From positions 558,001-622,000 of the forward strand of contig NZ_JAJISD010000001.1 in assembly GCF_020880995.1 (NCBI RefSeq): 64,000 nt of DNA, written 5' to 3'. The notes beneath the pieces were generated by a model. It was not told the DNA's origin, searched no databases, and saw nothing but the letters and a program-made list of their open reading frames with translations. This stretch comes from Reyranella aquatilis (GTDB lineage: Bacteria > Pseudomonadota > Alphaproteobacteria > Reyranellales > Reyranellaceae). A program made the translations under genes and the position numbers. Of this stretch, positions 18,997 to 29,115 are shown one piece after another. Position 1 is the stretch's first letter, and every line of letters begins with the position of its first letter.

Positions 18997-19332
18997 CTAC
19001 TTGTCGACCATCATGTTGCGCGTGGCGGCCGGCAGCTTCACCACAAGCCCATCGAGCGCCTCGGTCATGCGGATCTGGCAGCCCAGGCGCGAGGTGTGCG
19101 TGAGGCCGAACGCGAGGTCGAGCATGTCCTCCTCGTCGTCGCTGGCCGGTCCGAGCTTGTCGAACCAACCGGTCTCCACCACCACGTGGCAGGTCGAACA
19201 GGCAAGCGAGCCTTCGCAGGCTCCCTCGATGTCGACGTGGTTGCGATGCGCGATCTCGAGCACGGAGAGACCGAGCGGCGCATCGACTTCCTTGCGCGTC
19301 CCATCCCTCAGAATGAATGTCATCTTCGGCAT
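18997..19332 (-). CDS. fdx: 2Fe-2S ferredoxin, ISC type
   Basis: A 111-residue ferredoxin. The four cluster ligands are Cys39, Cys45 and Cys48 in [13 protein letters not shown], and Cys85 in RLGCQI. The spacing is that of adrenodoxin-like ISC ferredoxins, which supply electrons for cluster formation on IscU. It lies between hscA (18-base gap) and iscX in the standard operon order. Confidence 0.96.
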   Translation of the reverse strand: MPKMTFILRDGTRKEVDAPLGLSVLEIAHRNHVDIEGACEGSLACSTCHVVVETGWFDKLGPASDDEEDMLDLAFGLTHTSRLGCQIRMTEALDGLVVKLPAATRNMMVDK

Positions 19333-19350
19333 CTCTTGCTCTCGCTCCGC

Positions 19351-21246
19351 TTACTCGCCAACCCGGCTTTCCAGTTCGCCCATCGACATGCCCGAGAGCG
19401 CCTGGCGGATGCCGCGGTCCATCCGTCGCTCCGCAAAGGGCTTGGACAAGGCTTCGAGCGCCTCGGCCGCCGCATTGATTTCATCCCGGCTTTCGCCGGC
19501 CATCGCCGCTTCGAGGCGGGTGCGCGCGGCATCGATGTCGGCGCGCTCCTCGCCCGACAGGAGGCCCCCATCCTTCGCGAGCGCCGCTTCCAGTGCCAGC
19601 AGGCTTCGCCGCGCCTCGACCCGCGCCTCGGTGAGAAGGCGCAGGTTCATGTCGGCCTCGGCATTGTCCATGCTGTCGTACAGCATGTCGGCCATGTCTT
19701 CGTGGCTCAGCCCATAGGAGGGCTTCACCTCGACCCGCTGCGCCACGCCGGTGGTTCGCTCCTCGGCCGAGACCGTCAGCAGCCCATCGGCATCGACCGC
19801 GAAGGTCACGCGGATGCGGGCCGCACCGGCGGTCATTGGCGGAATCCCCAGCAGTTCGAAGCGTGCCAGGCTGCGGCAGTCGGCGACCATCTCGCGCTCG
19901 CCCTGGACGACGTGGATCGCCATGGCGCTCTGGCCGTCCTGGTAGGTCGTGAAGTCCTGCGCGAGCTGCGAGGGAATCGGCGTATTGCGCGGCACGATCT
20001 TCTCTACGATGCCGCCCATGGTCTCGAGGCCGAGCGACAACGGCGTCACGTCGAGCAGCAGCGTGTCCCCACCGCCCGTCAGGGCCTCGGCCTGCAGTGC
20101 GGCGCCAAGCGCCACGACCTCATCCGGGTCGATGTCGGTGAGCGGCGGCTTGCCGATCATCCCCGCGACCTTCGTGCGGACCAGCGGCACGCGCGTCGAA
20201 CCGCCGACCAGAACCACGCCCTCGATGTCGGACGCGGCCATGCCGGCATCGGCCAGGACGTTGCGGCTGATCGCGAGTGTGCGGTCGACGAAAGCGTCGA
20301 TCATGGCGTCGAACTCGGCGATGGTGAGCGTATGGAACGACGGCACGCCCGCGACCTCGAGCCGGCCCGACGTCTGGTCGCGATCGGAAAGCTGTTCCTT
20401 CATGTGGCGCGCCAGCGCCAGCGCGGCCTTCACCGCGGCTTCGTCGACCTCGTCCGGCAGCCCATCCCGCTTGCGCTCGGCCAGCATGCGTTCAGCAATG
20501 GCGCGGTCGAAATCGTCGCCGCCCAGTGCGGTGTCGCCGCCGGTGGCGAGGACCTGGAACACGCCCTTCTCCAGGCGCAGCAGCGAGAAGTCGAAGGTGC
20601 CGCCCCCAAGATCGTAAACCGCGTACAGGCCTTCGGAGCCCTTATCGAGACCGTAAGCGAGGGCGGCTGCTGTCGGTTCGTTGACCAGCCGAAGTACCTC
20701 GAGGCCCGCCACGCGGGCGGCATCGCGGGTCGCCGTGCGAGCGGCGTCGTCGAAATAGGCCGGGACGGTGATGACCGCCCGCTCGACCGGCTTCTCCAGC
20801 GCCGCCTCGGCGCGGGCACGCAGGGCCTTCAGAATCTCGGCCGAGATTTCGACCGGCGAGCGCGCCTTGCCGCCGATGCGCAGCTTCACCATGTCGGTCT
20901 CGCCGGTGCCCGGCTCGACCTCGTAGGGAAGCACGCCGGCCACGGTATGGAGATCGCCCGCGCCTCGGCCCATCAGGCGCTTGATGGAAGCGACGACATT
21001 GCGCGGCTCGGCGGCCATGACAGCACGCGCCTCTTCGCCGACCAGCACGCCCCCCGCTCCCGGATAGGCCACGACCGACGGCACCAGCGCCTTGCCGGTC
21101 TCGTCGTGCAGCGCCGCCGGCTTGCCGTCGCGGGCGATGGCGACCACCGAGTTGGTCGTGCCGAGATCGATGCCGACCGCCAGCGAGCCCTCGCCGGCAT
21201 GCGGCAGCGGCGTCTCGCCCGGCTCGTGGATCTCCAGCAAGGTCAT
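19351..21246 (-). CDS. hscA: Fe-S protein assembly chaperone HscA (Hsp70 family)
   Basis: A 631-residue Hsp70. The nucleotide-binding domain begins with [15 protein letters not shown] and carries the [12 protein letters not shown] and [13 protein letters not shown] motifs. The linker [11 protein letters not shown] leads to the substrate-binding domain and helical lid. HscA with HscB recognises the LPPVK motif of IscU and drives cluster transfer by ATP hydrolysis. The ATG overlaps the hscB stop (ATGA at 21243-21246), so the pair is translationally coupled. The length is somewhat above the E. coli protein. Confidence 0.96.
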   Translation of the reverse strand: MTLLEIHEPGETPLPHAGEGSLAVGIDLGTTNSVVAIARDGKPAALHDETGKALVPSVVAYPGAGGVLVGEEARAVMAAEPRNVVASIKRLMGRGAGDLHTVAGVLPYEVEPGTGETDMVKLRIGGKARSPVEISAEILKALRARAEAALEKPVERAVITVPAYFDDAARTATRDAARVAGLEVLRLVNEPTAAALAYGLDKGSEGLYAVYDLGGGTFDFSLLRLEKGVFQVLATGGDTALGGDDFDRAIAERMLAERKRDGLPDEVDEAAVKAALALARHMKEQLSDRDQTSGRLEVAGVPSFHTLTIAEFDAMIDAFVDRTLAISRNVLADAGMAASDIEGVVLVGGSTRVPLVRTKVAGMIGKPPLTDIDPDEVVALGAALQAEALTGGGDTLLLDVTPLSLGLETMGGIVEKIVPRNTPIPSQLAQDFTTYQDGQSAMAIHVVQGEREMVADCRSLARFELLGIPPMTAGAARIRVTFAVDADGLLTVSAEERTTGVAQRVEVKPSYGLSHEDMADMLYDSMDNAEADMNLRLLTEARVEARRSLLALEAALAKDGGLLSGEERADIDAARTRLEAAMAGESRDEINAAAEALEALSKPFAERRMDRGIRQALSGMSMGELESRVGE

Positions 21247-21755
21247 GCGTTCGACCGTTCGATGTTCATGCGTCGCGCCCGCGCCTCCTCGGCAAACTTG
21301 TCGAGGTAGCGCAGGCGAAGGAGCGCCTTTCTGATGGCGGCCCTGTCGTTTGCCAAGAACAAACTGGCGAGCCCCGCCAGTGCTTTCTGTACGCCCCGAC
21401 GGGCTTCCGCGGCGAGCGCGTCCACCGCTTCGACCGTACCGGCCTCGTGCAGCGCCTCGCGTGCTTCCATGGCTTCCATCAGAAGTTCCGGGTCGTCGAT
21501 CGTCTTGCCGTCGCCGGGCATTTCGACCCCTGCGCGGCTGGCCATGTAGAAGGCACGGCTGAGCGGATCCTTCAGGGTACGGTAGGCTTCATTGAGCGAT
21601 GCGGCTTCGGCCGAGGCCCTGGCGCGCTCCTCGGGCCCCCGGGAGACGAACCGGTCGGGATGCCACTGTCGCTGGAGCGCGAAATAGGCACGGTCCAGCG
21701 CCGCGGCATCGAGATCGAGCGCCGCCGGCAGCCCCAGCCGCGCAAAATGATCCAT
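21243..21755 (-). CDS. hscB: Co-chaperone HscB (J-domain protein)
   Basis: A 170-residue J-protein. The N-terminal J domain has the HPDRF form of the HPD motif (WHPDRFV) and [17 protein letters not shown]. The C-terminal three-helix domain binds IscU. The ORF opens [16 protein letters not shown], as in other HscB proteins. It stimulates HscA ATPase and delivers IscU. Its gene lies 8 bases after iscA and overlaps hscA. Confidence 0.95.
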   Translation of the reverse strand: MDHFARLGLPAALDLDAAALDRAYFALQRQWHPDRFVSRGPEERARASAEAASLNEAYRTLKDPLSRAFYMASRAGVEMPGDGKTIDDPELLMEAMEAREALHEAGTVEAVDALAAEARRGVQKALAGLASLFLANDRAAIRKALLRLRYLDKFAEEARARRMNIERSNA

Positions 21756-21763
21756 GATCGACT

Positions 21764-22171
21764 TCAGACGTGGAAGGATTCGCCGCAGCCGCAGCGGCCC
21801 TTCTCGTTCGGGTTCCTGAAAACGAAGCCCGACTTCAGCTTCTCTTCCTCGTAGTCCATCTCGGTGCCGATGAGGAACAGCGAGGCCTTCGGATCGACCA
21901 GCAGCCTGACGCCGCCGCTTTCGATCACCTCGTCCATCGGCTCCTGCTTGTCGGCGAATTCCAGCGTATAGCTGAGACCCGAACAGCCCTTGGTCCGTAC
22001 GCCGATGCGGATGCCCGCCGTCGGCTTGCCACGACCGTCGATCAGCGCCTTCACGCGCTCGGCGGCGAGCGGCGTCACCGTCATGAGCTGGGGACGGGGA
22101 CGACGCGGGCGCGGCGCAGCCGGGGCTGCTGCGGGGGCCGCCGGCTTCGGGGTCTCGGTGGTCGTGGTCAT
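21764..22171 (-). CDS. iscA: Iron-sulfur cluster carrier IscA
   Basis: A 135-residue A-type carrier. The three cluster cysteines are Cys63 in KGCSGLSY and Cys127 and Cys129 in GRCGCGESF. It has about 28 extra N-terminal residues rich in Ala, Pro and Arg (residues 8-28) before the conserved MTVTPLAAERVKAL. The extension could instead be a mis-set start: an ATG at residue 30 would give a protein of the usual 106 residues. The gene lies 20 bases after iscU. Confidence 0.92.
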   Translation of the reverse strand: MTTTTETPKPAAPAAAPAAPRPRRPRPQLMTVTPLAAERVKALIDGRGKPTAGIRIGVRTKGCSGLSYTLEFADKQEPMDEVIESGGVRLLVDPKASLFLIGTEMDYEEEKLKSGFVFRNPNEKGRCGCGESFHV

Positions 22172-22191
22172 ACGCTGGGCTCCGAAATGGC

Positions 22192-22596
22192 CTACTCGGC
22201 CGCCTTGTCGTCCTTCCGGGTCGCCTTGGCGCGATAGTCGGCGATCGCCGCCTTGATCGCGTCCTCGGCCAGGACGGAACAGTGGATCTTCACCGGCGGC
22301 AGCGCGAGGTGCTTGGCGATGTCGGTGTTCTTGATGGCTTCGGCCTCATCGATCGTCTTGCCCTTGACCCACTCGGTGACGAGCGAGCTGGAGGCGATCG
22401 CCGAGCCGCAGCCGAAGGTCTTGAACTTGGCGTCCTCGATCAGCCCGTCGGGACCGACCTTGATCTGCAGCTTCATCACGTCGCCGCAGGCCGGCGCGCC
22501 GACCAGGCCCGTGCCGACATCGTCGGCCGACTTGTCGAGCGAACCGATGTTGCGGGGATTCTCGTAGTGATCGATCAGCTTTTCACTGTAGGCCAT
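22192..22596 (-). CDS. iscU: Fe-S scaffold protein IscU
   Basis: A 134-residue scaffold with the cluster ligands Cys37 (APACGDVM, Asp39 beside it), Cys63 (FGCGSAIASS) and Cys106 (IHCSVLAEDA, His105 beside it). The HscA-binding motif LPPVK lies at residues 99-103. Clusters are built here from IscS sulfur and iron, then passed on by HscBA. The gene starts 31 bases after the iscS stop. Confidence 0.97.
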   Translation of the reverse strand: MAYSEKLIDHYENPRNIGSLDKSADDVGTGLVGAPACGDVMKLQIKVGPDGLIEDAKFKTFGCGSAIASSSLVTEWVKGKTIDEAEAIKNTDIAKHLALPPVKIHCSVLAEDAIKAAIADYRAKATRKDDKAAE

Positions 22597-22627
22597 GACA
22601 CTCTCCTCGAACCTTGAAGCGGCGCCC

Positions 22628-23866
22628 CTAGTGGGCGGCCCACTCGATGGACTTGAGATCGATTCCTTCCTGGGCCATTTCCCAGAGAGGGCTCATTTCG
22701 CGCAGCTTGGTGACGTGGCGCACCAGTTCGTCGACCGCGGTATCGATCTCATGCTCCGTCGTGAAGCGACCGAGGCCGATGCGCAGCGACGTGTGGGCCA
22801 TCTCCTCCTCAACGCCGAGCGCACGCAGCACGTAGCTGGGCTCGAGCGAGGCCGAGGTGCAGGCCGAGCCGGACGAGACCGCGAGGTTCTTGATGCCCAT
22901 CATCAGCGATTCGCCTTCCACATAGGCGAAGCTGATGTTGAGATTGCCCGGAATGCGCTGCTCGAGGTCGCCGTTGACGACGATGTCGGTCAGCTTCGCG
23001 CGCAGGCCGTTCAGCATCCGCTCCTGCAGCTTCTTCAGCCGCTTGGCCTCGGCGTCCATTTCCTTCATGCAGATCTCGGCCGCCTCGCCGAGGCCGACGC
23101 AGAGCGGCGTCGGCAGAGTGCCCGACCGGAAGCCGCGCTCCTGCCCGCCGCCGACGATCATCGGCACCAGACGCACGCGCGGCTTGCGGCGGACGTAGAG
23201 CGCGCCGATGCCCTTCGGCCCGTAGATCTTGTGGCCCGAGATGCTCATCAGGTCGATGTTGAGCGCCTCGACATCGAGAGGGATCTTGCCGGCAGCCTGC
23301 GCCGCGTCGGTGTGAAAGAAGACCTTCTTCTCCCGGCAGATCCGCCCGATCTCGGCCAGCGGCTGAATCACGCCGATCTCGTTGTTCACGGCCATGACAG
23401 AGACCAGCACCGTCTTGTCGGTGATCGCCGCGCGCAGCACGTCGAGGTCGAGGAGACCGTCCTGGCGGACCGGCAGGTACGTGACCTCGAAGCCCTGCTG
23501 CTCTAGATGGCGGCATGTATCGAGCACGCACTTGTGCTCCGTCACCGTCGTAATGATGTGGTTCTTCCGGTCCTTGTAGAACTCGGCCACGCCACGGATG
23601 GCGAGGTTGTTCGACTCGGTGGCACCCGAGGTGAAAATGACCTCCTTCTCGTCCGCACCGATCAGCTTCGCGACCTGGGCGCGCGCCTTCTCGGTGCCCT
23701 CCTCCGCCTCCCAGCCGTAGGCGTGGCTGCGGGAGCCCGAGTTGCCGAACTTGTGTGTGAAGTACGGCATCATCGCCTCCAGAACCCGCGGGTCCATCGG
23801 CGTGGTGGCCTGGTAATCGAGGTAGATCGGCTGGTCGTTGCGCCGGATTTGGGTAATGGCTGTCAT
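22628..23866 (-). CDS. iscS: Cysteine desulfurase IscS
   Basis: A 412-residue PLP enzyme of group I. It forms the Schiff base on Lys213 in [12 protein letters not shown], and the sulfur-accepting cysteine is Cys336 in [15 protein letters not shown] with the long mobile loop. It opens [19 protein letters not shown]. It releases sulfur from cysteine for IscU and for tRNA thiolation. A different, shorter desulfurase gene stands 18 bases upstream in the same operon. Confidence 0.96.
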   Translation of the reverse strand: MTAITQIRRNDQPIYLDYQATTPMDPRVLEAMMPYFTHKFGNSGSRSHAYGWEAEEGTEKARAQVAKLIGADEKEVIFTSGATESNNLAIRGVAEFYKDRKNHIITTVTEHKCVLDTCRHLEQQGFEVTYLPVRQDGLLDLDVLRAAITDKTVLVSVMAVNNEIGVIQPLAEIGRICREKKVFFHTDAAQAAGKIPLDVEALNIDLMSISGHKIYGPKGIGALYVRRKPRVRLVPMIVGGGQERGFRSGTLPTPLCVGLGEAAEICMKEMDAEAKRLKKLQERMLNGLRAKLTDIVVNGDLEQRIPGNLNISFAYVEGESLMMGIKNLAVSSGSACTSASLEPSYVLRALGVEEEMAHTSLRIGLGRFTTEHEIDTAVDELVRHVTKLREMSPLWEMAQEGIDLKSIEWAAH

Positions 23867-23884
23867 GCTAACCCCTTGAAACTC

Positions 23885-25015
23885 CTACGCTGCCCTGGCC
23901 CTAGACGGTGTGTGGGAAATATCCGACTTTGTTACTCGGATATATAGGCTCTGCCACGCGGTGATCAAGCGCTCGATGTCGCCTGCCTCGCTGTTCCAGC
24001 CGAGGCTGACCCTAATCGCCGACGCCGCTTCTGCGGCCGGGACGCCCATAGCCGTGAGAACAGGCGACTGTTGCACCTTGCCGGACGAACAAGCCGCCCC
24101 CGCACTGATGCAGACACCGGCAAGATCCAGCGCCATGACCTGCGTTTCAGCCGGGACGCCGGGCATGGAAATGCAGGTCGTATTGCCGAGACGAGGCGCG
24201 TTCGCGCCGTAGATCCTCGCGTCGCGCGCGGTCTGGACGAGAGCAAGTTCCAGACGGTCGCGCATTTCCACGACATCGAGCACCCGACCAGAAGCCTGGG
24301 CAGCGGCGGCGAAACCTGCGATGCCGGCGACGTTCTCCGTGCCGGCCCGGCGATTGGACTCCTGTCCGCCACCCCGCCGATCCGGCACGAGCGGCGCTGC
24401 CTTGCGTACGATCAGCGCGCCGACGCCGGTCGGACCGCCCAGCTTGTGAGCCGAGACGCTCAGATAGTCGACGCCAAGTTCCCGCATGTCGACCGGCACC
24501 TTGCCGGCCCCCTGCACAGCGTCGCAGTGGACGAGCGCGCCCGCAGCGCGCGCAAGGCGCACGACCTCTCCGATCGGCTGGAGAACCCCGGTCTCGTTGT
24601 TGGCCAGCATCACCGAAACGAGTGCAGGTTCGGGCGATGCCGCAAGTGCTACTTCGAGCGCTCCAAGATCGACAACGCCCTCGCCATCGACCGGCAGGGT
24701 TTCCGCCCGAGGCGCCGCACGGCGCACGCTGTCGTGTTCCACGGCCGAAACCAGCACCCGCCGGCGCCCGGCGCCCAACAAGGCGAGGTTGTTGGCTTCG
24801 GTCCCGCCCGACGTAAAAACCGTCTCGCCCGGCGACGCACCAACCAGCGAAGCCACTTCGCGCCGCGCCTTGTCCACGATCGCCCGCGCCTTCCGGCCGG
24901 CGGCATGGACCGACGACGGGTTTCCGCCCACGCGCATCGCCTCGACCATGGCGTCAAACGCGGCCGGCCTCAGCGGGCTTGTGGCGTTGTGATCGAGGTA
25001 GGCGACGGCCGACAT
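23885..25015 (-). CDS. Second cysteine desulfurase (NifS/IscS-like)
   Basis: A 376-residue PLP enzyme, distinct from the IscS encoded next to it. The PLP lysine is Lys191 in SVSAHKLGGPTGVGA, the cofactor-binding segment HCDAVQGAGKVPVD is intact, and the catalytic cysteine is Cys309 in GAACSSGKVQ. It opens VAYLDHNATSPLRP. It sits between iscR and iscS with gaps of 17 and 18 bases, so it belongs to the operon. Many alphaproteobacteria carry such a tandem pair. Its separate role (for example sulfur for molybdenum cofactor or thiolation) cannot be read here. Confidence 0.93.
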   Translation of the reverse strand: MSAVAYLDHNATSPLRPAAFDAMVEAMRVGGNPSSVHAAGRKARAIVDKARREVASLVGASPGETVFTSGGTEANNLALLGAGRRRVLVSAVEHDSVRRAAPRAETLPVDGEGVVDLGALEVALAASPEPALVSVMLANNETGVLQPIGEVVRLARAAGALVHCDAVQGAGKVPVDMRELGVDYLSVSAHKLGGPTGVGALIVRKAAPLVPDRRGGGQESNRRAGTENVAGIAGFAAAAQASGRVLDVVEMRDRLELALVQTARDARIYGANAPRLGNTTCISMPGVPAETQVMALDLAGVCISAGAACSSGKVQQSPVLTAMGVPAAEAASAIRVSLGWNSEAGDIERLITAWQSLYIRVTKSDISHTPSRARAA

Positions 25016-25032
25016 GGATTGGGGAACCCGTA

Positions 25033-25506
25033 CTAGCTGGCCGCGGCCATCGTGTCGGAGTTGGCGGGCGCCGGTGCCTCCAGCAGGCGCGACGCGAGCT
25101 TGCGCTCGAGCACGTCGAGCAGGGTCACCGAACTCAGGAAGATATGGATTTGGTTACCGAGCTCTTCCCAAAGATCGTGGGTCAGGCACTTGCTGCGGTC
25201 GGCACGGCATCCGGTGGCCCCCATTTCGGTGCAGCGGGTGGCGCTGATCGGCTCGTCGACCGCCAGGATGATGTCGGAAACGCGGGTATCGGCCGAACCG
25301 CGGGCGAGGCGATAACCGCCGCCCGGACCGCGCACGCTCTTGACCAGGCCAGCCCGGCGCAGGCGGGCGAAAAGCTGTTCGAGATATGATAGGGAGATTT
25401 CCTGGCGCGTGGCGATATCCGACAGGGAAACAGGCTTCGCCTGCGCGTGCCGGGCCAGATCGACCATCGCCATGACGGCGTAACGTCCCTTGGTGCTGAG
25501 CTTCAC
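25033..25506 (-). CDS. iscR: Rrf2-family regulator IscR
   Basis: A 157-residue Fe-S sensor and repressor. It starts with GTG 25506, supported by AGGAGG five bases before it and by the conserved KLSTKGRYAVMAMVDLA. The helix-turn-helix covers about residues 25-65, including SLSYLEQLFARLRRAGLV. The three cluster cysteines are Cys92, Cys100 and Cys107, with His110 close by, in the spacing usual for alphaproteobacteria. With a 2Fe-2S cluster bound it should repress the isc operon. It is the first gene, and a site resembling an IscR half-site overlaps its promoter. Confidence 0.95.
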   Translation of the reverse strand: MKLSTKGRYAVMAMVDLARHAQAKPVSLSDIATRQEISLSYLEQLFARLRRAGLVKSVRGPGGGYRLARGSADTRVSDIILAVDEPISATRCTEMGATGCRADRSKCLTHDLWEELGNQIHIFLSSVTLLDVLERKLASRLLEAPAPANSDTMAAAS

Positions 25507-25640
25507 AGCATCCTCCTCGCGGCCAAAATCAGCCAGTCTTCGCCCTCGAAGCGCCTAAAGTTCTTGAAAACCAAGGCGTTACTACGATATGCCAGCGCCC
25601 CAGACAGGGGCTCTGGGCAAAAACCAACCGTGTGGCTCGG

Positions 25641-25672
25641 ATTTAATTAATCCCAGCGGGTTGGTCAAGTAT
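25641..25672 (-). promoter_or_regulatory. Candidate isc promoter with IscR-type half-site
   Basis: On the minus strand, ATACTTGAC (25664-25672) matches the left half (ATASYYGAC) of the known type 1 IscR consensus. It contains a -35 hexamer TTGACC at 25663-25668. A -10 candidate TTAAAT lies at 25641-25646 with a 16-base spacer. The right half of the IscR site is only weakly present. A transcript from here would have a leader of about 125 bases before the iscR GTG. The half-site is seen; its use is inferred. Confidence 0.5.
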
Positions 25673-25746
25673 AGAGAATCCCCACGAAACAACCGCCAGA
25701 TCGGTTACGACCGGAGTGTCGATCAGGGTGAAGAACCGGAGTCTCG

Positions 25747-26421
25747 ATGCCTGACGTGATGTTCACCGGCCCCGAAGGTCGCCTCGAGGGTCGCTATCAC
25801 CAGAGCAAGGAAGAACGCGCGCCGATCGCGCTGATCCTGCATCCGCACCCGCAGTATGGCGGGACGATGAACCACAAGGTCGTCTTCTCGCTGTTCCATG
25901 TTTTCGTGAACCGCGGCTTCTCCGTGCTGCGCTTCAACACGCGCGGCGTCGGCCGCAGCCAGGGACGCTTCGACAATGGCATGGGCGAGTTGTCCGATGC
26001 CGCGGCCGCACTCGACTGGCTGCAGGGCATGAATGCCAACGCCAAGTCGTGCTGGATCGCCGGCTATTCGTTCGGCGCGTGGATCGGCATGCAGCTCCTG
26101 ATGCGCCGGCCTGAGATCGACTGCTTCGTTTCGGTCGCGCCGCCCGCCAACTCCTACGACTTCGCCTTCCTTGCGCCCTGCCCCTCCTCCGGCCTCATCG
26201 TCGGCGCGGAGAAGGACGAGGTCGTGCCGCAGGCCGACATCCAGAAGCTGGTGGCACGCCTGTCGCTCCAGAAGGGCATCACGGTCGAGTCACGCACCAT
26301 CAAGGGCGCCAACCACTTCTTCCACGACTCGCTCGACAAGCTCGCGGTCGACGTCGACAAGTATGTCGCCAAGAGCCTGCTCAATCCGCCGGGCCGCGCG
26401 ACCAGCAACAAAGAGCCCTAG
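25747..26421 (+). CDS. Alpha/beta hydrolase
   Basis: A 224-residue cytoplasmic hydrolase of the COG2945 type. The nucleophile is Ser108 in the elbow GYSFGAW. The oxyanion-hole segment is ILHPHPQYGGTMNHK, the acid lies in GAEKDEVVP and the histidine in KGANHFFHD. This family has no established substrate. It is transcribed divergently from iscR across a 240-base gap, and its stop codon lies within a perfect palindrome shared with the end of anmK. Confidence 0.88.
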   Translation: MPDVMFTGPEGRLEGRYHQSKEERAPIALILHPHPQYGGTMNHKVVFSLFHVFVNRGFSVLRFNTRGVGRSQGRFDNGMGELSDAAAALDWLQGMNANAKSCWIAGYSFGAWIGMQLLMRRPEIDCFVSVAPPANSYDFAFLAPCPSSGLIVGAEKDEVVPQADIQKLVARLSLQKGITVESRTIKGANHFFHDSLDKLAVDVDKYVAKSLLNPPGRATSNKEP

Positions 26422-26429
26422 CTAGGGCT
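26414..26429. other. Perfect palindrome joining two convergent stop codons
   Basis: AGCCCTAGCTAGGGCT is a perfect 16-base palindrome. It holds both stops, TAG of the hydrolase (26419-26421) and the reverse TAG of anmK (26422-26424), with no base between them. It may form a short five-pair stem with a six-base loop in either transcript; no U-run follows. Confidence 0.7.
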
Positions 26430-27504
26430 TACTGAGCCGGCCGCCCGTCATCGGACGCGGCGCACCGGTGGTCCCGGGAAACGTCAGCGGCAGGCCTCGC
26501 AGGGAGCGCACCGCGAGGAACGCGAAGGCCTGCGCTTCGAGCGCATCGCCGTCCCATCCGAGGTCAGCCGCCGTCACGACCTTGCTGTTCGTCTCCTCGG
26601 CGATCGCACGCAGCAGAGTCGGATTGCGCGCACCGCCGCCGCAGATCACCCATTGCACAACCGGCGCGGGAAAATGCTTCGACGCGAGTGCAATGGCGCG
26701 GGCCGTGCCGCGCGTCAGCGTGGCCGCGCCGTCGACGACACTCAGCCCCTCGGCCCAGCCATCGTTGAAGTCGCCGCGGTCGAGCGACTTGGGCGGCAGC
26801 TTTGCGAAGAAGCGGTGCTCGGCGAAGCGCAGCACCCGGCCGCGATCGACCTTGCCGGCGGCCGCCAGCGCCCCGTCCCTGTCGTAGCGCTGACCGGCGC
26901 GGCGGGCGCACCAGTCGTCGATCGGCGCGTTGCCCGGGCCCGTGTCGAAGGCGAGCAGCGAACCGTCGGCGCCGATCCATGTGACATTGCCCACGCCGCC
27001 GACGTTCACGACCGCGAGCGGCCGCGGCAGATCGGCGGCCAGGGCGGCGTGATAGACCGGTACCAGGGGCGCGCCCTGGCCGCCGGCCGCGACGTCGGCC
27101 GAGCGCAGGTCGCTCACGACCCGCACACCCAGCGCCTGCGCGAGTGCCGCGCCGTTGCCGATCTGCCAGGTGAAGCGGCGGTCGGGCTGATGGGTGATCG
27201 TCTGGCCGTGGAAACCCACGAGGTCGAGCTTCTCCGGCGCTATGCCGCTCTCGGCCGCCCAGGCCCTTACTGCCTCGATATGCAACTCAGTGACCAGCCG
27301 TTCGGCCGCCCGCGTCGCGTCGGTTTCGGCGGTGGCGCCGAACGCCGCACGGATGATGCGACGCGCTTCATCCGGATACGCCAAGGTCAGGGTCGGGCCG
27401 AACGAGGCCACCCGCTCGCCGTCGGTCTCGATCAGCGCCACGTCGACACCGTCCACAGAAGTGCCGCTCATCAGGCCGAGGGCCCGCAGGAAAGATGAAG
27501 CCAT
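26422..27504 (-). CDS. anmK: Anhydro-N-acetylmuramic acid kinase
   Basis: A 360-residue sugar kinase that phosphorylates and opens 1,6-anhydro-MurNAc recovered from peptidoglycan turnover, giving MurNAc-6-phosphate. It opens with the diagnostic [19 protein letters not shown], followed by the HGQTI segment [11 protein letters not shown], the nucleotide-binding [13 protein letters not shown] and [11 protein letters not shown]. It lies divergently from tyrS, 66 bases apart. No murQ is seen next to it. Confidence 0.95.
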   Translation of the reverse strand: MASSFLRALGLMSGTSVDGVDVALIETDGERVASFGPTLTLAYPDEARRIIRAAFGATAETDATRAAERLVTELHIEAVRAWAAESGIAPEKLDLVGFHGQTITHQPDRRFTWQIGNGAALAQALGVRVVSDLRSADVAAGGQGAPLVPVYHAALAADLPRPLAVVNVGGVGNVTWIGADGSLLAFDTGPGNAPIDDWCARRAGQRYDRDGALAAAGKVDRGRVLRFAEHRFFAKLPPKSLDRGDFNDGWAEGLSVVDGAATLTRGTARAIALASKHFPAPVVQWVICGGGARNPTLLRAIAEETNSKVVTAADLGWDGDALEAQAFAFLAVRSLRGLPLTFPGTTGAPRPMTGGRLSKP

Positions 27505-27570
27505 GGGGGGAATGTGTTACACCCCCGGCGCCTTCGGGGACAATCAGCCAAGCAACGGACCGAGCGGAAG

Positions 27571-28824
27571 ATGTCGGGTTTCAAGTCGGATTTCATGCGT
27601 ATCGTGCACGAGCGCGGCATGGTTCATCAGTGCAGCGATACCGCGCGCCTCGACGAGTTGCTGTCGAGCGGCACCCGCACCGCCTATATCGGCTTCGACT
27701 GCACCGCCGACTCGCTGCATGTCGGCCACCTGCTGCAGATCATGCTGCTGCGCTGGTGGCAAAAGAGCGGTCACAAGCCGATCGCGCTGATGGGCGGCGG
27801 CACGACCAAGGTCGGCGACCCCTCCGGCCGCGACGAGACCCGCCAGCTTCTCACGCCGGCGCAGATCGACGACAACATGGCGAGCATCAAGAAGAGCTTC
27901 GCCAACTACCTCGCCTTCGGCACCGGCGCGACCGACGCGGTGATGGCGAACAACGCCGAGTGGCTGGACGACCTGCTCTACATCCCGCTGCTGCGCGACG
28001 TCGGCCGCCACTTCTCGGTCAACCGCATGCTGACGATGGACTCGGTGCGGTTGCGGCTCGAGCGCGACCAGCCGCTGACCTTCCTCGAATTCAACTACAT
28101 GATCCTGCAGTCGTACGATTTCGTGGAACTGCACAAGCGCCACAACTGCATCGTGCAGATGGGCGGCTCGGACCAGTGGGGCAACATCGTCATGGGGGCC
28201 GATCTCGGCCGCCGCATGCAGGGCGCCGAACTGTTCGCGCTGACCTCGCCGCTGCTCACCACCGCCTCCGGCGCCAAGATGGGCAAGACCGCCGCCGGGG
28301 CCGTCTGGCTCAATCCCGACCGCCTGTCGCCCTACGACTTCTGGCAGTACTGGCGGAACACCGAGGACGCCGACGTCGGCCGCTTCCTGAAGCTCTTCAC
28401 CGACCTGCCACTGTCCGAAGTGGCGCGCCTTGAGGCATTGCAGGGCCAGGAGATCAACGAGGCGAAGAAGATTCTCGCCACCGAAGTGACCACCCTCGCC
28501 CACGGCAAGCAGGCCGCCGAGAGCGCCGCCGAGACGGCGCGCCGCACCTTCGAGGAAGGCGCCAAGGCCGACACGCTGCCGACCGTCGAACTGCCGCGCG
28601 CCCGGCTCAAAGCCGGCATCTCGGCGTTCGAACTGCTGCACGAGGCCGGGCTCGCCGACAGCAAGAACGAGGCACGCAAGCTCATCAAGGGCGGCGGCGG
28701 CCGGCTGAACGACAAGCCGATCGCCAGCGACACCACGACGGTGGGCGAAGCCGATCTCGATTCCGAAGGAACGTTGAAGCTCTCGGCCGGCCGCAAGCGG
28801 CACGTGCTGGTCCGCGCTGTCTGA
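27571..28824 (+). CDS. tyrS: Tyrosyl-tRNA synthetase
   Basis: A 417-residue class I synthetase. It has the HIGH-like SLHVGHLLQ in the Rossmann fold, the tyrosine pocket GGSDQWGN, the KMSKS-like KMGKT loop and a C-terminal S4-like RNA-binding domain ([16 protein letters not shown]). ATG 27571 was chosen since [15 protein letters not shown] is the conserved N-terminus; an upstream frame extension of 19 residues is low in conservation. It is a single gene between divergent anmK and the convergent AsmA-like gene. Confidence 0.96.
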   Translation: MSGFKSDFMRIVHERGMVHQCSDTARLDELLSSGTRTAYIGFDCTADSLHVGHLLQIMLLRWWQKSGHKPIALMGGGTTKVGDPSGRDETRQLLTPAQIDDNMASIKKSFANYLAFGTGATDAVMANNAEWLDDLLYIPLLRDVGRHFSVNRMLTMDSVRLRLERDQPLTFLEFNYMILQSYDFVELHKRHNCIVQMGGSDQWGNIVMGADLGRRMQGAELFALTSPLLTTASGAKMGKTAAGAVWLNPDRLSPYDFWQYWRNTEDADVGRFLKLFTDLPLSEVARLEALQGQEINEAKKILATEVTTLAHGKQAAESAAETARRTFEEGAKADTLPTVELPRARLKAGISAFELLHEAGLADSKNEARKLIKGGGGRLNDKPIASDTTTVGEADLDSEGTLKLSAGRKRHVLVRAV

Positions 28825-29115
28825 TCCCGGAGACGTCATACCCCGGCCACGAGTTCGCGGCCGACGCTTCCGAAGGCGGCCTTTCAATCCCGAAGCTTGC
28901 CAGGTTCGTCTGAGTTCAGCGGCTCATCCGGACATGAGGATCCTACGGTGTCCACGATATCGGCGAGAGTGCTCGCCGGGTGAGCCTTGGCATCGACCAC
29001 GACACGGCGAACCTCGCAGTCAACGCCATGCGGCGCAGGTCGCAGTCCATGGGTGAGCGGCGCAATCCCAGGACAACCCGCCTGACGATAACGGCCGATG
29101 AGGATCCCTGCGCCG
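28825..29115. other. Intergenic region between tyrS and AsmA-like gene, no gene recognised
   Basis: This stretch lies between two convergent genes. It contains a GGCCACGAG/TTCGCGGCC imperfect hairpin just after the tyrS stop (about 28850-28863) that might end transcription, and two short GATGAGGATCC-like direct repeats. No credible coding frame, RNA gene or known element was found. Confidence 0.4.

Noticed and set aside
18595..21309. A 904-residue open frame on the plus strand
   Set aside because: It is antisense to iscX, fdx and hscA, all of which are certain; no motif is present.
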